64,000 nt of DNA from an uncultured SAR116 cluster alpha proteobacterium (GCA_902622515.1 CACNQE010000007.1:1-64000), one strand, 5' to 3'. Positions 9,971-19,151 are shown, numbered from the stretch's first letter. The notes: generated by a model not told the origin, from the sequence alone. Numbers and translations are program-made.

Positions 9971-11196
9971 CAATTTCAAAAATATCCCCGCTTGCTCCCA
10001 AAAACTCCCCAAAGATGCCCCTTTTAGCTGGGTTGGAAATGGCGACTGCAGCTTCTGAAATAAAATATAAAAACAGGGATGATTTACTATTAATGGTTTT
10101 TTGTTCTGAAACAACTGTTGCGGGTGTTTTCACCAAATCCGCGACGGCTGCTGTTAGTGTATTGCTTACTAAAAAGGTAATAAAGAGTAATGATGCTAGA
10201 TGTTTACTTGTAAATGCCGGCAATGCAAATGCATTTACAGGTAAAAAAGGAGAACGTTCTGCTCTTTCCATACTATCATCTTTATCCAAAATATCCGGCT
10301 TACCATTAAGTTCAATGATGATGGCATCAACAGGTGTCATTGGTGAGCCACTTAATGAGGATTTGATAAAATTTCATTTAAAAAAGTTATGGGATTCGAA
10401 AGGTGAAGCAGATTGGTATCAAGCAGCTTCTGCAATCAAAACTACAGATACTTTTACTAAAGTGACCAGCCAAATAATCAATATTGATGGTGAAAATGTT
10501 CACATTTGCGGAATTGCAAAAGGCTCAGGAATGATAGCACCAGATATGGCGACCATGCTAGGCTTTATTGTTACAGACGCAAAAATTGAAAAAACCCTCT
10601 TACAAAAAATGCTTTCAGAAACAAACAACAAAAGCTTTAATTCTATAACCGTTGATAATGAAACATCCACAAATGATATGGTCATTATGGCTGCAACTGG
10701 CGCTAGCAAAGTTAACATCTTATCTCAAGGCCCAAATACGGATAAATTTATTTTAGCACTGCAAAAAGTTATGACCTGTCTTGCTCATCAGATAGTAAAA
10801 GATGGGGAAGGTGCTTCAAAATTTATTACAATAAATGTAATGGGAGCAGTGAGCAATACTTCTGCTCATAAGATTGCCAAGTCAATTGCAAATTCACCTT
10901 TAGTTAAAACAGCAATTGCAGGTGAGGATGCAAACTGGGGAAGAATTATAATGGCAATTGGAAAAGCAGGTGAGCCAATAATAAAAGATTTACTAACTAT
11001 TCGCATTGGAGGGGTGTTAATTGCCGAGGATGGTAAAAAATCGGAAGGCTTCGTTGAATCTATGTTAGATAAACACATAAAATCAAAAAATATTATAATC
11101 GACGTTGATCTACAGATTAAAAATGGAAATGCAACTGTTTGGACATGTGACTTTACGCATGATTATATATCAATTAATGCTGATTATCGCAGCTGA
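9967..11196 (+). CDS. argJ: Bifunctional glutamate N-acetyltransferase/ornithine acetyltransferase
   Basis: ArgJ recycles the acetyl group from N-acetylornithine to glutamate and can also use acetyl-CoA to start arginine synthesis. The 409-residue precursor self-cleaves in the conserved segment GSGMIAPDMATMLGF, between Ala195 and Thr196; Thr becomes the N-terminal nucleophile of the beta chain. LVNAGNANAFTG and EDANWGRIIMAIGKAGE are further family motifs. The start has no clear ribosome site but overlaps the stop of a nine-codon mini-ORF. It lies between the foldase gene and mutT. With argD, argF and argH in the same window, most of the pathway from ornithine onward is covered. Confidence 0.95.
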   Translation: MTISKISPLAPKNSPKMPLLAGLEMATAASEIKYKNRDDLLLMVFCSETTVAGVFTKSATAAVSVLLTKKVIKSNDARCLLVNAGNANAFTGKKGERSALSILSSLSKISGLPLSSMMMASTGVIGEPLNEDLIKFHLKKLWDSKGEADWYQAASAIKTTDTFTKVTSQIINIDGENVHICGIAKGSGMIAPDMATMLGFIVTDAKIEKTLLQKMLSETNNKSFNSITVDNETSTNDMVIMAATGASKVNILSQGPNTDKFILALQKVMTCLAHQIVKDGEGASKFITINVMGAVSNTSAHKIAKSIANSPLVKTAIAGEDANWGRIIMAIGKAGEPIIKDLLTIRIGGVLIAEDGKKSEGFVESMLDKHIKSKNIIIDVDLQIKNGNATVWTCDFTHDYISINADYRS

Positions 11197-11220
11197 TTCT
11201 GGAAATAGAGTTTTATAGAA

Positions 11221-11613
11221 ATGAAAGTTGTTGTTTCTTGTGCTCTGATTGACATAGATGGGAGAATACTTCTATCAAAGCGTCCTAATGATGCGACGAT
11301 GGGTGGTTTGTGGGAATTCCCTGGAGGAAAAATCGAGACAAATGAAACTGCGGAGATGGCTATTGTACGTGAACTTAAAGAAGAATTGGATATTGACACG
11401 CATGAAAGCTGTCTTGCACCTGTAAGTTTTAGCTCATATCAATACCCCGATTTTCAAATTCTTCTCTTATTGTTCATATGCAGAAAATGGCAGGGAATAC
11501 CTCGTCCCTTATTCGCATCAAAACTTAAATGGGTTTTTGCAAATGATTTAAGAAAATATGATATGCCAAAAGCAAACAAAGATTTTATAAGTAACCTTCA
11601 GGATTTACTCTGA
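11221..11613 (+). CDS. mutT: MutT-like Nudix hydrolase
   Basis: A 130-residue Nudix pyrophosphatase, probably removing oxidised nucleotides such as 8-oxo-dGTP. The Nudix box G-x5-E-x7-REUXEE is complete in GKIETNETAEMAIVRELKEE, with Asp rather than Gly at the penultimate box position. The N-terminus VVVSCALIDIDGRILLSKRP and the preceding MGGLWEFPGGK are typical of MutT. It is 24 nt downstream of argJ, a conserved alphaproteobacterial link, and convergent with the methyltransferase gene. Substrate specificity is inferred from the family. Confidence 0.87.
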   Translation: MKVVVSCALIDIDGRILLSKRPNDATMGGLWEFPGGKIETNETAEMAIVRELKEELDIDTHESCLAPVSFSSYQYPDFQILLLLFICRKWQGIPRPLFASKLKWVFANDLRKYDMPKANKDFISNLQDLL

Positions 11614-11633
11614 CCCAAATATAATTTAATACC

Positions 11634-12536
11634 TTAACTTTCTTTATACACATCAGAATTCAAATACTCTAAAAGAGAGTTTCTTGCACTTCCAGGGCGC
11701 ATTGGTTTTTGCTGACTTTCATCAGGAACCCACCCAGTAAGGGTAACAAGCTCAAAAGTTGCGATTATACTTTTGTCATCATTTGAAAATTGTTCCTGGT
11801 ATATCTGGCCTGCTCTTTGAAATAATTTTTTCGATGTAAACTGCCTACTTCTTGAAACGAGGGCATTAGCCTCGCCCATTCTTCTTAAGTCCGCCATTAA
11901 TTCAAAAATTGAAGGGTACAAAACTTCTATTATATCTGAGTCACATACCGGAAGAGCAAATCCAGCACGCTGAAGTAACCCACCAGCGGCTTTTATATCA
12001 ACCGTCGGAATACATCTTGCATATGCTCCTTTGCTTAACTCTATCTCTGCCTGAGTAAGGCAGGCTCGTAATTCTTGAAGGGTTCGACCCCCAAAAAAAT
12101 TAGCTAGCAAAAGACCGTCTGGTTTTAATTTATTACGACATTGGATTAACATTCCTGGAAGATCATTTACCCATTGAAAATATTGTGATGACAAAATTAG
12201 GTCAAAAAATTCCATTTCCTGAGGGATTTTCATTTCGGGGCTGTGGGTAAATTTAGCCTTCGCATGAGCAAAGATGCCCATTTTTCTCGATACATCGATC
12301 TGATACAGCGTAAAATTATCAGTATGCTTAGCTGGTGACATTGATAATAGTTGTTTTGCAAGTCGGCCATTAAAACAGCCAATATCTAGTATTGAGCTAA
12401 ATTTCCGATTTACATCGTACAATCTGTCAAGTAATCGGGTAATAGAAGCTTGGCGCAAAAACAATGTATCCTCTGGTTGGAACAAAGCCTTAATGCGGTT
12501 ATTTGCAAGCATTTTATTATCAAAAAGAGTTTTCAT
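11634..12536 (-). CDS. SAM-dependent methyltransferase (BioC/NDUFAF5-like)
   Basis: A 300-residue class I methyltransferase with SAM motif I ILDIGCFNGRLAKQLL near residue 50 and a following FDLILSSQYFQWVNDLPGML segment typical of the BioC/NDUFAF5 group. The mitochondrial relative NDUFAF5 hydroxylates an arginine of complex I; the bacterial role is unproven, and annotation as BioC is often wrong. The N-terminus naming 'LFDNKMLANNRIKAL' matches alphaproteobacterial members that sit next to mutT and comF-grxC. Here it is convergent with mutT and divergent from grxC; comF is absent from its usual place between them. Confidence 0.8.
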   Translation of the reverse strand: MKTLFDNKMLANNRIKALFQPEDTLFLRQASITRLLDRLYDVNRKFSSILDIGCFNGRLAKQLLSMSPAKHTDNFTLYQIDVSRKMGIFAHAKAKFTHSPEMKIPQEMEFFDLILSSQYFQWVNDLPGMLIQCRNKLKPDGLLLANFFGGRTLQELRACLTQAEIELSKGAYARCIPTVDIKAAGGLLQRAGFALPVCDSDIIEVLYPSIFELMADLRRMGEANALVSRSRQFTSKKLFQRAGQIYQEQFSNDDKSIIATFELVTLTGWVPDESQQKPMRPGSARNSLLEYLNSDVYKES

Positions 12537-12777
12537 TTATATTTCTAGACGATCAGCCATAAGTAAGTTCATTAAATATATTTTCTTCTTAAACTGTTTT
12601 AATAGGGAATGATTTAAAAAAATTCTTTTAAAATAATAATAAAAATAATTTTAAGCTCTTTTTTTTGAAATTTGCCATTTAGAAATTTTAAATATTTAAA
12701 AAATATGTCTTAAATTGCAATGTTTGGAAATTGAATTAAAATAACATACAAATTAATCAAAAGAAAAAGAGATAAAA

Positions 12778-13038
12778 ATGCATAATCAAGTTGAAATTTA
12801 CACAACAGATTTTTGTGGTTATTGTTATCATGCATTACAACTATTAAAAAGCTATAATATTAACTATAAACAATATGACTTAACTCTTGACAAAGAGGGA
12901 AGAAAAGCGATGTCAAACAGAGCCGGTGGGAAAACTTCTGTGCCGCAGATTTTTATTAATAACATTCATATTGGGGGATCTGAGGAATTAATTGAATTGT
13001 CGTTAAACGGTAAACTTACGAAATTGCTTAATCGCTAG
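12778..13038 (+). CDS. grxC: Glutaredoxin
   Basis: An 86-residue dithiol glutaredoxin that uses glutathione to reduce disulfides. The active site is C13-G-Y-C16, with Gly in place of the usual Pro of CPYC. The glutathione-binding cis-Pro loop TSVPQIFINN and the C-terminal GGSEEL motif are intact. An AGAGA ribosome site precedes the ATG. It is followed by the nitrilase-family gene after 7 nt, so the two are surely co-transcribed, as in most alphaproteobacteria. Confidence 0.9.
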   Translation: MHNQVEIYTTDFCGYCYHALQLLKSYNINYKQYDLTLDKEGRKAMSNRAGGKTSVPQIFINNIHIGGSEELIELSLNGKLTKLLNR

Positions 13039-13045
13039 GAAATGA

Positions 13046-13849
13046 ATGATGCTTGTTGCAGCCGCACAATTTTGTGCATCCAATGAGATTTCTAAAAACC
13101 AAGATATAATCGAAAAACTAACTCAAAACGCGAGCTTAAAAAACGCCTCCTTAATTTGTTTTCCTGAATGCACAAATCTAATTGCTAAAGATCAGAAAGA
13201 ACTTAAAGAGAAAGCGGAGCTGGCAGACAACTCAGAAACAATTAAAAAAATTAAGTCGCTAGCAAGTCGATACAGCATTATGATATCTGTTGGCTCCCTC
13301 ATATTAAAAGAGTCAGGTCAAGAAAAAATATTTAATCGTGGTTTTTTAATTGGCAAATACGGGGAAAGCCTTGCTACATACGACAAAATTCATATGTTTG
13401 ATGCAAACGTTGGCGATGGAAAAATCTATCGAGAGTCTGACTACTTTTACGCTGGTAACCAACTAATAACAGCTCAAACAGAAATAGCACACATCGGGCT
13501 TTCAATATGCTATGATGTAAGATTTCCTGAAATGTATCGTAAAATGTCACAGGCTGGAGCAGAAATAATTGTAACACCTGCGGCCTTTACGGAAAAAACT
13601 GGTAAAGCACATTGGCACGTTTTACAGCGAGCTAGAGCGATTGAGACTGGCTGTTTTATTATAGCTGCCGCCCAGTCGGGAACACATGCAGATGGTCGGC
13701 AAACTTATGGTCATTCACTTATAGTCAATCCTTGGGGGCAGATTATTGCTGAGGCAAAAACCCTTCAGACTGAACTAGTCATAGCAGAAGTTGATTTAAA
13801 AGAGGTAGATATTGCCCGAAATGCTATTGGAGCCTGGAAATCAAATTAA
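13046..13849 (+). CDS. Carbon-nitrogen hydrolase (Nit/omega-amidase family)
   Basis: A 267-residue nitrilase-superfamily amidase. The Glu-Lys-Cys triad is visible: Glu in ICFPECTN, Lys in ATYDKIHMFD and Cys in GLSICYDVRFPEMYR. The length and motifs match the Nit1/NitFhit-type group, whose known activity is hydrolysis of deaminated glutathione; its coupling with grxC fits a glutathione-related job. Two adjacent ATGs (13046 and 13049) follow the AGGAA site at 13037-13041, and either could be used. DUF1178, its usual downstream neighbour, is on the other side of secA here. Confidence 0.87.
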   Translation: MMLVAAAQFCASNEISKNQDIIEKLTQNASLKNASLICFPECTNLIAKDQKELKEKAELADNSETIKKIKSLASRYSIMISVGSLILKESGQEKIFNRGFLIGKYGESLATYDKIHMFDANVGDGKIYRESDYFYAGNQLITAQTEIAHIGLSICYDVRFPEMYRKMSQAGAEIIVTPAAFTEKTGKAHWHVLQRARAIETGCFIIAAAQSGTHADGRQTYGHSLIVNPWGQIIAEAKTLQTELVIAEVDLKEVDIARNAIGAWKSN

Positions 13850-13895
13850 TCTTCTAATTTTTTTTTAATGAGTGCAGTTAACATGTATAGTGATC

Positions 13896-14825
13896 CTACT
13901 TATCTTTCTGGGAAAGTGGATGATTTGTAGAGACCAACCCATGAAGACGTTCTGGACGTGTTTTGGTGTAAATTTGTGTTGTTGAAATGTCTGCGTGCCC
14001 AAGCATCATTTGTAAACTTCTTAAATCTGCTCCTCTGTTTAGCATATGAGTTGCAAAGGAATGCCTTAGCTTATGAGGACTGACCCGAACCGGATCAATT
14101 TGTGCTATTGAAGCAATTTTTTTTAAAAGAGTAGAAAATTTTTGCCGAGTTAATACTGGTTCACTAGGTAATGCTAGGAGTTGCTCATGATGAGTATCAG
14201 GACCTGCGACATCCCTTTTTTCTAGCCAGTTTTTTATTTTGATTAATGAAATATTTGTCAGTGGTACCAAACGCTCTCTTCCCCCTTTACCACGAACCAA
14301 AATCAAACTTTTTATAAAAATTATATCAGCCCTTCTTACTTGAAGCAGTTCTGAAATACGCAAGCCAGCGCCATATAAAATTTCAATTCCCGCTGACATT
14401 CTTAAATTGTCTGGTGGTGATAGCTTCTCTGCCGCCTCTAAGATAGAATATAATTCGGTCTCCAACAAACTCACAGGAATAGTTTGAGGAAGTTTAGGAT
14501 TATCAAGCCAGATGGCAGGATTGTCTGTTCTATAGCCATCAGACACTAACCACCTCATCATTTGTTTAAGAGCACTAATCCTTCTTGTGATGGTTTTTGC
14601 CGATTTTCCTTGTTTTTGCCAGCGGGATAGGCAGGAAAGTAATTCGTGCTCGTTGGCAGAAGAAAGGTTTTTATCAAAAATTGACTGGATATGGGAGTCA
14701 GCTAAAACCAAATCTTTTTCATAAGCTAATAATGTGTTTTTAGATGCACCAGTTTCAGCTGCCAAAACCTGCAAAAATATATTAATTTTCTGGTCTTTTT
14801 TTATTATGGACACCCTATAATCCAA
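13896..14825 (-). CDS. xerD: Tyrosine recombinase XerD
   Basis: Site-specific recombinase that resolves chromosome dimers at dif with XerC and FtsK. The 309-residue protein has the N-terminal SAM-like core-binding domain (LAAETGASKNTLLAYEKDL) and all catalytic residues: Arg in GAGLRISELL, Lys in RGKGGRERLVPL, His and Arg in SPHKLRHSFATHML, the second His in MLGHADISTTQIY and the Tyr in that last motif. Placement beside aroK-aroB is the usual spot for xerD rather than xerC. The longest frame begins with TTG at 14825; a GTG at 14813 is possible and no ribosome site decides. It is not flanked by mobile DNA, so it is not an integrase. Confidence 0.85.
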   Translation of the reverse strand: MDYRVSIIKKDQKINIFLQVLAAETGASKNTLLAYEKDLVLADSHIQSIFDKNLSSANEHELLSCLSRWQKQGKSAKTITRRISALKQMMRWLVSDGYRTDNPAIWLDNPKLPQTIPVSLLETELYSILEAAEKLSPPDNLRMSAGIEILYGAGLRISELLQVRRADIIFIKSLILVRGKGGRERLVPLTNISLIKIKNWLEKRDVAGPDTHHEQLLALPSEPVLTRQKFSTLLKKIASIAQIDPVRVSPHKLRHSFATHMLNRGADLRSLQMMLGHADISTTQIYTKTRPERLHGLVSTNHPLSQKDK

Positions 14826-14917
14826 ATGTTATCGGAAAGCTAGCGAAACAAAAAATAAGTCAAATTTAGTTTATGTATATTGTAACTAGGCGAAGTTAGG
14901 TTTCAAGCCCAAAAAAA

Positions 14918-17104
14918 TTATGCCTCTTGCTTCCAAAATATTTCTAACAAATGTGATGTAACAATTTCTTTGACTAATTCTTCAGCTGCTTCACTAAAAC
15001 CAATTTCTTTTAACGACTTTACAACTAAAGCCAAATCATTTGCTGAAATATGATTTAGTTTATGCTTCTGAAATAGTGAAGATATAATCAAAATAGTTTC
15101 TGCGGTGCGTTGACTACTTGATGATGAGAGTAACGAGTTTTTCAACGTTGGTTCTAATTCTAAGCTCTCGTGGGCTGTTGGTTTGGCCGTCTTCGTGGAG
15201 GCTGATTCAAGCCAATCAATAGGCGCTTTAATCATTGATGCTCCATCAAAAACAGGTAGAAGATGCCATAAACCTAATTCTTGAATCACATCTAAAGATG
15301 ATTTTTCAGCTTTATCAATATTAAACATAAGTAGTAACGGATTAATATCTTCAGATGAGCCTAACATATTTTGGATAGACATGTTTTGTAAGTCATCAAG
15401 CAAAATAATTTGCTCAAATTGTGTTTTTAATTCAATTGATATGATAGGCAATGAATCTGCACTCAGTCGAGTTCTGGCCAGTTCAGCATAAAATGGTAAT
15501 AATGCTTTACCATTACCAAACTCAACCTCCTCCTTAAATGAGGCTAAAAAAAGAAGATCGTAATCTCTTTGGATTTCTGCTTGAAACATATTTCCAGCCA
15601 ACGCTGCATAAATTTCCGCACTAGCTATAAGCCTTAAATCACCTTTTGTGTTTTGTAATATACTAAAATCTGTCTCCATTTGACGTTCTGGATCATACAA
15701 ACTGCGAATAAGAGCTGAAGCTTCATATGCTGTATCACTTTGTTGTAAAATTTGCCTCATAGCAAATGCTAATCTTGCTTCTCGTGTCGTATTTTTAATT
15801 AGATTGCTCGCTTGCATCATCGAAAGTGGAAGTTCCGAAATTTGATGCCATTCGATAGGTGCTTGCGCTAAATCCATTAAAATTAAATGAAGCGGTGTTA
15901 AAGAGGGCTGTGTTGGAATGTTATTAATTGATTGAGAAGATTGAAAATTTTGAAGTAATGCAAAAAATAAAGGGTCCTCTTCTCCGCTTGTACTCATCAA
16001 CTCTGCTAAAAACAGTGCATCCTCATACGCTCCATCTATAACTCTGCACAATATCTGTACCTTAAGCCAGAAAGTATCAATTTCTTGTGATACTTTTTTA
16101 TCTGCTTTGGCGCAAGTTGGGGAATCGTTATATGACAATAAATCATACGCTCCAAGCCATCTCTGCCAGTTTTCCCATCCTTTATCATCCTCAGGTAGCT
16201 TACGAATAAGATCTGCTAAAGCTTCCGATTTACCTGCACGTGCCAGCCATTCCATCCGAGCAAAAACCAATGATTGTGACAACGCGATATTACCAGTGAC
16301 TCCGCTGGGAGGCGCTGACTTTCTGATTACAGAGGAATAGACGAGTGAGTTTATTGTTTTAGATGACCCATAAGGCTCACTCACTCGATATAAATATTCA
16401 ATATTTTCTGGCTTAGACCCGTTCCAAAGTAATATATTAAATGGCATTTCTCTCTGCTGCCAATCAGAAATTCCAGTTGTTACCAATCCCACACCAGATA
16501 ACTCTCGTAAATCAACATTAACTGAAGGTGTCACAAGATTACTATTTTGTTGAATTTGTTCGTCGGCGCTGATCGTTAATTTTGGCTGTAATGAACTATC
16601 ATCAATCTGCATGTTGGTTTTAGATTCTGATTCAACAACTTCCGCAGGAAATAGTTCGCTGATGAGCTTATCAATGTCAGATGTATTATCTTTAGAAGGA
16701 ATGTTATCCCGCTCAAATGTCATATTATTATTAAACACATCACTATCTATTGACTGTTCTTTTAAAATAGACTGATTAGCGTCATCATCTTTAATATTGG
16801 ATGTTTCATCACTATTTTCAGTAACAATCTCTGTTTGGTTGTCAGTTTCTTCATCTACAATAGTTGCTGTTAAATCAAATAAATTTAATTCTGACTGATT
16901 ATTTTTTTGGGTTACAATAGGCGATGTGTATTCTTCCAACGGCACTTGCATCGGTGGTAAAAATGATTGTCGTGAATTCTGTGAAGAGTTTATGTTACCG
17001 TCCAAGTAAGAATTTCTATCATAAATAATATCTTGAGATAATCCTGATTGAGATATAAAAAGCATGAAAATGCTTGCTAGAAAAAACCTTGCCCAAACTA
17101 CCAT
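14918..17104 (-). CDS. Large exported protein of unknown function (xerD-aroK gap family)
   Basis: A 728-residue protein. A signal peptide (hydrophobic about 5-20, ending near GLSQ) is followed by about 190 Asn/Asp/Ser/Glu-rich residues that look disordered. The rest (about 220-720) looks largely helical, with tandem hydrophobic/Leu/Ala patterns suggestive of TPR- or HEAT-like repeats, for example SLVFARMEWLARAGKSEALA. The frame opens at 17128, but the ATG at 17104 sits right after the stop of a small membrane-peptide ORF with AGGAAT just upstream, so I start there. From memory, alphaproteobacteria often carry a poorly annotated large exported protein in this position. No catalytic motif is seen. 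A periplasmic scaffold or envelope role is only an inference. Confidence 0.75.
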   Translation of the reverse strand: MVVWARFFLASIFMLFISQSGLSQDIIYDRNSYLDGNINSSQNSRQSFLPPMQVPLEEYTSPIVTQKNNQSELNLFDLTATIVDEETDNQTEIVTENSDETSNIKDDDANQSILKEQSIDSDVFNNNMTFERDNIPSKDNTSDIDKLISELFPAEVVESESKTNMQIDDSSLQPKLTISADEQIQQNSNLVTPSVNVDLRELSGVGLVTTGISDWQQREMPFNILLWNGSKPENIEYLYRVSEPYGSSKTINSLVYSSVIRKSAPPSGVTGNIALSQSLVFARMEWLARAGKSEALADLIRKLPEDDKGWENWQRWLGAYDLLSYNDSPTCAKADKKVSQEIDTFWLKVQILCRVIDGAYEDALFLAELMSTSGEEDPLFFALLQNFQSSQSINNIPTQPSLTPLHLILMDLAQAPIEWHQISELPLSMMQASNLIKNTTREARLAFAMRQILQQSDTAYEASALIRSLYDPERQMETDFSILQNTKGDLRLIASAEIYAALAGNMFQAEIQRDYDLLFLASFKEEVEFGNGKALLPFYAELARTRLSADSLPIISIELKTQFEQIILLDDLQNMSIQNMLGSSEDINPLLLMFNIDKAEKSSLDVIQELGLWHLLPVFDGASMIKAPIDWLESASTKTAKPTAHESLELEPTLKNSLLSSSSSQRTAETILIISSLFQKHKLNHISANDLALVVKSLKEIGFSEAAEELVKEIVTSHLLEIFWKQEA

Positions 17105-17105
17105 T

Positions 17106-17243
17106 TTAATTCCTGAATTTGCTATCATCTATAACTTCAGATACCATTTTAGTTGGTGCTGGTATATTCCAATTAGACAAAAAAACAGAGCCTAAAACTA
17201 CGCTAATTATAATTAGGGTTATAACTGTAAAAAACATCTTCAT
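17106..17243 (-). CDS. 45-residue membrane peptide preceding the large exported protein
   Basis: Small ORF with a strong GAGG site (6 nt before the ATG at 17243). An in-frame ATG at 17255 would give 49 residues. The peptide has one hydrophobic helix (about residues 3-23) followed by a short polar tail containing WNIPAPTKMVSEVIDDSKF. The tail pattern W-x-IPAPT-x3-VxxVIxDxxF resembles small alphaproteobacterial proteins I recall upstream of the same large exported protein. Its TAA lies one base before the next gene's ATG, so translation is very probably coupled. Function unknown; an envelope partner of the downstream protein is an inference. Confidence 0.6.
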   Translation of the reverse strand: MKMFFTVITLIIISVVLGSVFLSNWNIPAPTKMVSEVIDDSKFRN

Positions 17244-17457
17244 TTTTAGCCTCATTATCTTCGTTCACTTAAAGCTCAGACTAGCACTTTGAACTCTAAA
17301 ATCCATACTAATCTTAAATTTAAATAACCAAATAAATGATTTAGAATATGATTATGGCGTGAATGCGGCACTAAAAAATTGTAGTTGCTATTTATCTTTC
17401 TCCTTTTTTTTAAGTTCTAATTTGCCGAAAGCTAGTAAGGTCGTTAAAACGTATATT

Positions 17458-18033
17458 ATGAAAAACAAGCAAGATTTCATTTTATCAAATACTGTAGCAT
17501 TTATAGGGTTGATGGGTGCAGGCAAAACAACGCTTGGTAGACAGTTTGCCAAAACGATACGTGTAGATTTTGTTGATAGTGATGATGAAATTGTTCAGCG
17601 TGCTGGGATATCAATTCCAGAAATTTTTGAGCTCAGCGGGGAAGAAAAATTTCGTAATATCGAAAATCGTGTGATAAGCGATATTCTTAAACGTACCCCC
17701 GTTATTTTATCAACCGGCGGAGGGGCATTCATTTCTGCAGAAATTAGAAAGATGCTTAACGAAACCTCAGTTACAATATGGCTTCGTGCAAAACCAGAAA
17801 CATTATTAGCTAGAATGGAAAATCTAAACAATCGTCCCTTACTTGCAAACGGTGACCCACTTCTAACGTTGACCAATTTATATAAAGAGCGAGAACCTTT
17901 TTATAAGAAAGCGCATATTGTTATTGATACAGACAATCTATCTACCCCTCAATCCTTAAATATAATAATAAAGGAACTTAGGGATAGAAAAATATTAAGG
18001 TTAAAATCATCTCGATTTGAGGACATAAAATGA
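17458..18033 (+). CDS. aroK: Shikimate kinase
   Basis: Phosphorylates shikimate in the aromatic amino-acid pathway. The P-loop FIGLMGAGKTTLGRQFA lies near residue 15; the shikimate-binding segment DSDDEIVQRAGISIPEIFEL and the STGGGAF motif follow, and LNNRPLL marks the lid/adenine region. The open frame starts at 17359 with a GTG, but the ATG at 17458 gives 191 residues and the family N-terminus. Its stop overlaps the aroB start in an ATGA junction at 18030-18033, so aroK and aroB are translationally coupled, the normal arrangement in alphaproteobacteria. Confidence 0.93.
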   Translation: MKNKQDFILSNTVAFIGLMGAGKTTLGRQFAKTIRVDFVDSDDEIVQRAGISIPEIFELSGEEKFRNIENRVISDILKRTPVILSTGGGAFISAEIRKMLNETSVTIWLRAKPETLLARMENLNNRPLLANGDPLLTLTNLYKEREPFYKKAHIVIDTDNLSTPQSLNIIIKELRDRKILRLKSSRFEDIK

Positions 18034-19151
18034 CCAAGACTGAAAAAATAAATGTTGGCTTACACGATAGATCCTATCCAATTTTAATAGGACCTAATTT
18101 ACTAAAAGCTGCTGATACTTATCTTTATGATTTTGTGTCTAACAGACATTGTATCATAATCTCGGATACTACCATTGGCTCTATTTATCAAAATTCACTT
18201 GCTAAAACAATTTCCCCAATTTGTAGTAAACTTAATAATTTACAAGTTCCTTCAGGTGAAAACTCTAAATCTTTATCTATTTTTGCTGAAATTTGTAATG
18301 AAATTCTTAATATCGGAATTGACCGTAACACAATTCTTATCGCTCTCGGTGGGGGAGTTATTGGAGACCTAGTCGGCTTTGCCTCTGCAAGTCTTCTAAG
18401 AGGTATTGATTATATTCAAATACCAACTAGCCTTCTTGCTCAGGTTGATAGTTCTGTAGGAGGTAAGACTGGAATAAATGCCCAAGCAGGTAAAAATTTG
18501 ATTGGCGCATTTCATCAACCAAAAATAGTCCTTACCGACACTACCCTATTAAACTCTCTTTCAAAAAGAGAATTACTTTCTGGTTATGCAGAAATAGTGA
18601 AATATGGACTTCTTGGCGACGCTAATTTCTTTAAATGGTTAGAAAAAAACTGGTCCGATATATTAGACTTAAAACAAGATAAAGTGATATATGCTGTCAA
18701 ACGCTCTTGCGAAATGAAAGCAGAAATTGTTACTTCAGATGAAACGGAAAAAGGAATGCGTGCTTTGCTAAACCTTGGTCATACTTTTGCCCATGCATTT
18801 GAAGCTATTACCAAGTATAATGGAGAATTATTACATGGAGAGGCAGTTGCCGCAGGTTTAGGACTAGCCTTTGACTTCTCTTATACAAAAAAACTTTGTT
18901 CAAAAGAGGATGCGGCACGTGTTCGCTCTCATCTTGCACAGACTGGGTTGCCGTATAATTACTCATCTCTTCCAGCTGGAAAAGCTCCAATTCCTCAAAT
19001 CATTGAACATATGAGAAAAGATAAAAAAACTGTTTCCAACGAATTAACCTTCATTCTGGCAAATAGAATTGGAAGGGCTTGTGTTGTCCAAAATATATCA
19101 AAAGAGGAAATTTCATCATTTTTTATTGCCAAGGGGGTCAATCATGTTTGA
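18030..19151 (+). CDS. aroB: 3-dehydroquinate synthase
   Basis: NAD- and metal-dependent cyclisation of DAHP to dehydroquinate, second step of the shikimate pathway. The 373-residue protein carries the NAD-binding loop LIALGGGVIGDLVGFASA, the substrate/metal motif DSSVGGKTGIN, and the zinc ligands in GHTFAHAFE and LLHGEAVAAGL. It overlaps aroK by 4 nt upstream and the CBS-protein gene by 8 nt downstream, so the three genes form one tight operon. Length and motifs are standard. Confidence 0.95.
   Translation: MTKTEKINVGLHDRSYPILIGPNLLKAADTYLYDFVSNRHCIIISDTTIGSIYQNSLAKTISPICSKLNNLQVPSGENSKSLSIFAEICNEILNIGIDRNTILIALGGGVIGDLVGFASASLLRGIDYIQIPTSLLAQVDSSVGGKTGINAQAGKNLIGAFHQPKIVLTDTTLLNSLSKRELLSGYAEIVKYGLLGDANFFKWLEKNWSDILDLKQDKVIYAVKRSCEMKAEIVTSDETEKGMRALLNLGHTFAHAFEAITKYNGELLHGEAVAAGLGLAFDFSYTKKLCSKEDAARVRSHLAQTGLPYNYSSLPAGKAPIPQIIEHMRKDKKTVSNELTFILANRIGRACVVQNISKEEISSFFIAKGVNHV

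Noticed and set aside
9945-10340. 131-codon minus-strand frame
   Set aside because: Mirror of the argJ coding frame; argJ motifs on the plus strand are complete.
13896-14825. Tyrosine recombinase as a sign of an integrated element
   Set aside because: It has core XerD features and sits in the standard xerD place beside aroK; no tRNA, direct repeats or phage genes flank it.
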